Origin: Aplysia californica
Lineage: Eukaryota; Mollusca; Gastropoda; Aplysiida; Aplysiidae
Reading direction: 5' to 3'
NCBI RefSeq assembly: GCF_000002075.1
Contig: NW_004797277.1
Span: forward strand, 271,540-335,539
Length of the DNA stretch: 64,000 nucleotides
The position numbers and the translations under genes are program-made. The notes beneath the pieces were generated by a model, which searched no databases, had not been told where the DNA came from, and saw only the letters and a list, made by a program, of their open reading frames with translations. This document shows, one piece after another, positions 62,333-64,000 of the stretch. The first letter of the stretch is position 1. Every line of letters starts with the position of its first letter.

Positions 62333-64000
62333 AGATTATTATTATTTTTATTATTGTATTGTTATTGTTATTATTATCATCACTTTATATTCTCACAGAA
62401 TGGAAAGAACACAGAGGTTTTACATAAAGTAAATTGTAATTTTACCCTCATATATTACAGGCAAACTTCACTTCATGTTCTTAACTTACTTTCATCTTGA
62501 CATTACAGTGGCATTATCTATTCCTAACATTTAACAGAATCACACTCTACAGATCAACAAATTAGTTTTTGTTTTTGCACAAATGTCAATGTCACCCTGT
62601 ACACTTACGCTGATAGCATGTGTTTATATTCTCTCCAAGTAAGATTTGCAACCAAACAGCATTGACTGATTGGTAGATGTACTGGTTCTTGCAAGTTGGT
62701 ATTATCCATAGCTTTGAATTAGAATATCCAAGACTGGGCTCTGTCATGACCGCCTTCCTTTGCTCTCTATGAAAAGTTTGCTGTTTTAGTGCTCATCATG
62801 GTCTCCTAAATGAAGGGCAAGCAACAGTGTCACTATAATCGAGTGCACAACAACCTTCCCCTCCTTGCCCTATATTTTGGTTCAAATAGAGTCTAATAGT
62901 ACGCCCCATGCTGAACTGGAATTACGTCAGAGCGCGCAGTCTTGGATATAACAAGGAAAGTCTATGAAACCATAATAGCTACAATGTATCATCAAGGTCA
63001 GATAGAAACATCTGATATTAATGTTTTGATGTGAAGAGGTGAAAGAGTCAGTGTATGGCATTGCAGCAGGTAGTCTAACTGTGCTCTGTTCTATTTCATA
63101 GCTCGTCAAATCCATCCCTATAGTATGTATTTGGCCATTATTTGGCTAACTTGCTGCAATTCATAATTGAAACTACCCCATTCCCCAACTCCCATCTTTT
63201 TCCATCTTTAAAGACAGCTTAAGTTTTTATTTCCTTGGCATTGTTGTTACTTCTGTTGTTATCAAATTAATCATCATATATTTTCAATCATCATTATTTT
63301 ATTGGTGTTATTATTATCACTATTGCTGTTCTTGCTGTTGCTGTTGCTGCTGCTGCTGCTGCTGCTGCTGGTAGTGGTGATGGTGGGTCTGGTGCTAGTT
63401 TAGATGGTGGCAGTGGTGCTGGGGGTGACGGCAATGGTTATGGTGATGGTTGTGGTGATGGTTGTGGTGGTGGTTGTGGTGGTAGTTGTGGTGGTGGTGG
63501 TTGTGGTGAAGGTTGTGGTGGTAGTTGTAGTGGTGGTTCTGCTGCTGCTGCTGCTTCTGGGGGCAATTGCAGCAGCCCTTGAGCTTAGTAAAAATATTTT
63601 AACAAATACAAAGTAAAAAAAGAAAAAACAAACAAAAACAAAAATAACTCACATAGGTTGTCCTCATATCATCTCCTTTGAAAACACGAAGCATCTCATT
63701 CTGTTCATCTGGGGCAGAATTTGCTGGGTCGGGAGTTAATTGAACATTCTCTGAGTCTTTATCACACAGGTCATAGATGAAGCGGACTCTTGATGCAAAA
63801 ACTGTCACAGCACAGTTGCAGGTGCCATATTTAGCACATTGCTTGAATTCAGCGACAACCTGATAAGCAAAATAATTTTTAAACTGTTCATGTTTCATAT
63901 TTTTTAAGGCAGTATGTTTGATCCTGAGATTTGTAGGAAAATCCAAGTAAATCGAAATAACATATTATTATATGCTGGATTGAATATCTTACCCATTTGG
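46033..64000 (-). CDS. VWD and EGF domain-containing (VWDE-like) type I membrane protein, C-terminal part
   Basis: Exons, high to low: 63993-64000 (runs off the window), 63653-63859, 61717-61819, 58485-58617, 57176-57333, 56227-56345, 54386-54562, 53480-53660, 50911-51113, 50140-50367, 49262-49373, 47792-47936, 46033-46180 (stop TAA 46033-46035). All junctions are GT-AG and keep phase, giving 639 residues. In order from the first visible residue: second half of a von Willebrand type D domain (1-150, with CNCAV and GLCGVFDGDGYNDF at 106-119); linker with a furin-type site RTRRRRKR at 221-228; a Cys-containing stretch (243-345); one six-cysteine EGF domain (348-375); an IPT-like region (about 380-500, with VYITGQNFVDS and LEVSVSNDG); a Cys-rich module (about 495-547); a membrane helix near 566-588; a basic stop-transfer segment RRKSNRRERR; and a tail with PPSY (603-606). 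Sites of NxT/S type (NFT, NVT, NQT, NMT, NRS, NCS) fit an extracellular protein. Vertebrate VWDE is secreted and has many EGF repeats, so this is a relative rather than a clear orthologue. Ligand and function are unknown. The N-terminus lies beyond the window. Confidence 0.9.
46181..47791 (-). other. Intron before the cytoplasmic-tail exon of the VWDE-like gene
   Basis: Contains C-rich text near 46660 and CpG-containing text at 46740-47230 that could be an unidentified repeat. No exon is seen. Confidence 0.5.
47955..48157 (+). repeat. SINE-B copy in a VWDE-like intron
   Basis: tgtcgaagattagaagtaat through ggagcaaaccacaccagagc matches the copies at 4388 and 24690. Confidence 0.65.
48580..48790. 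repeat. Purine-rich trinucleotide repeats (GGT, GAT, GAG types)
   Basis: ggtggtggtgggggtggtgg, then ctgcttctgctgcag twice, then gatgatgatgatgag and gaggaggaagacgaag. Confidence 0.85.
49735..50015. repeat. (CA)n and (GA)n microsatellites with a 40-base direct repeat
   Basis: CA repeats to about 49812, then GA repeats. agcaagagaacgagagacac occurs twice (49888 and 49928). Confidence 0.9.
51660..53110 (+). pseudogene. LINE reverse transcriptase remnant, split by a MITE
   Basis: Before the insert, broken frames read PVLFTIYTESLLKEIV and HFYVEDTHIRF, the latter in the place of the YADDT catalytic box. After it come VSVKNWMNKNKLMLNNNKTE, LKVLASTLILAC and ARLVLQKRKRDLATLLLRTL. These follow the order of the reverse transcriptase of Jockey/CR1/L2-type non-LTR elements. 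There are several stops and frame changes. The MITE at 51835-52618 separates the two halves. It lies in intron sequence around the 50911-51113 and 53480-53660 exons of the VWDE-like gene. Confidence 0.7.
51835..52618. mobile_element. Pogo/Tigger-like MITE P4 inserted in a LINE
   Basis: Ends cagtgggtagcgcattcaac and cattgaatccgacacccactg are inverted repeats, with TA on both sides (51833-51834 and 52619-52620). Subterminal words such as ccaacgagg recur. No transposase frame. Confidence 0.8.
55593..55902. mobile_element. piggyBac-type MITE with TTAA target duplication
   Basis: Inverted ends cccttccagcccca and tggggctggaaggg are a perfect 14-base match, flanked directly by TTAA at 55589-55592 and 55903-55906. 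At 310 bases it has no coding capacity. TTAA targets and CCC-starting ends are the mark of piggyBac-mobilised elements. Confidence 0.85.
55976..56133 (+). repeat. SINE-A copy 3
   Basis: ggcgctacatctacatcaaa, then cgagatctattcccgagtgg (B-box-like), gatgttgtatccctctcagc and ggccctgataggcaaggtcg follow the 2349-2517 copy. Confidence 0.6.
56911..57056. repeat. (CT)n, G-run and (GT)n microsatellites
   Basis: CT repeats to about 56960, then gtgtgtgtgtggggggggggt, then gtgtgtgtgtgtgtgt, within about 120 bases of the exon at 57176-57333. Confidence 0.9.
57813..57966 (-). repeat. SINE copy with a SINE-C-like head and a different tail
   Basis: On the minus strand: gcgtctaggctatcagactc, then ttgtgtccttgggaaaggca, as in SINE-C. 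The 3' end, however, is gatggacgttaaacccgaag. The head is diverged. Confidence 0.5.
59280..59510. repeat. Fragment related to the foldback element, plus (GA)n
   Basis: gtaaacaaacgttccagcgc and gcatgcaattctgcttgcgg correspond to gtgaacaaacgttctagatc and gcgtgcaattttgtctgtgg at 17550-17620. As in the foldback loop, a GA/CT tract follows, here of about 150 bases. Confidence 0.5.
60680..60693. repeat. Poly-C run of 14
   Basis: Fourteen consecutive C. Confidence 0.95.
61098..61533 (-). mobile_element. MITE-1 copy J, reversed, in a VWDE-like intron
   Basis: Left end tatgtgaggcagcgtagtga; right end gacgagcgcctgattccaca then ttatgacacata. The body is in reverse family order (attttggctcaacacttttt, ttttactgaaaaacactgac). 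Full length, about 180 bases from the exon at 61717. Confidence 0.85.
62030..62267 (+). pseudogene. LINE 3' end remnant
   Basis: LHWLPVE, then IQYKVCTICS and a short 3' tail gggatagagccctatataaa before the (CTT)n repeat. HWLPV-x-x-RIQYK is the usual end of CR1/L2/Jockey-type reverse transcriptase proteins, and the tail resembles the 3' ends of such elements. One stop and one frame change are visible. Confidence 0.55.
62264..62390. repeat. (CTT)n then (ATT)n microsatellite
   Basis: About 35 bases of ctt then 35 of att, then mixed. It follows the LINE tail, as is usual for such 3' ends. Confidence 0.9.
63290..63560. repeat. (GCT)n and GGT-rich trinucleotide repeats next to a VWDE-like exon
   Basis: gctgctgctgctgctgctg, then long ggt/tgg runs. 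They end about 90 bases before the donor of the exon at 63653-63859. The valine-rich plus-strand frame here is not a gene. Confidence 0.9.

Noticed and set aside
63404-63616. Poly-valine open frame
   Set aside because: Translation of GGT-type simple repeat; no start context or partner exon.

Overview
This window looks like nuclear DNA of an animal, most likely a mollusc and perhaps a gastropod. It is AT-rich and full of microsatellites, SINEs, LINE remnants and short non-autonomous DNA transposons. Its few genes have short phase-consistent exons separated by long introns. The organism call is inference from gene content and repeat style, not from a marker gene.

Three host genes can be read. 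(1) On the minus strand, 7433-8320 holds the last two coding exons of a LAGE3/Pcc1-type subunit of the KEOPS tRNA-modification complex; its first exon is not secure. (2) On the plus strand, 22767-31692 holds a complete six-exon ARL5-type small GTPase of 179 codons plus stop. (3) On the minus strand, 46033 to beyond 64000 holds the C-terminal 639 or so residues of a VWD/EGF-domain protein of the VWDE kind. This copy ends in a transmembrane helix and a cytoplasmic tail, with a furin-type basic site and a PPSY motif.

The rest is mostly repeats. 0-7.4 kb: a mariner fossil, SINEs, one copy of a ~440-bp MITE family (MITE-1 here) and a LINE endonuclease remnant. 7.4-10.6 kb: the LAGE3 gene. 10.9-19 kb: a pogo-like MITE, poly-C/G runs, a region rich in the palindrome TAGATCTA, a large hairpin and a long-armed foldback element with a duplicated loop. 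20-32 kb: ARL5, with MITE-1 copies in its introns, including a three-deep nest of MITE, SINE and MITE. 32-46 kb: gene-poor, with a second copy of the 10.9-kb MITE in inverted orientation, two more MITEs with TA-CAGT ends and a nearly whole SINE. 46-64 kb: the VWDE-like gene, whose introns hold a MITE inserted into a LINE reverse transcriptase, a TTAA-flanked piggyBac-type MITE and another MITE-1 copy.

The three genes have no evident functional link: tRNA modification, Golgi traffic and a cell-surface or secreted protein. No rRNA gene, functional tRNA, CRISPR array, bacterial operon or viral-type element was seen. Exon calls rest on protein-family similarity recalled from memory plus splice-site and phase agreement; no database search was run.
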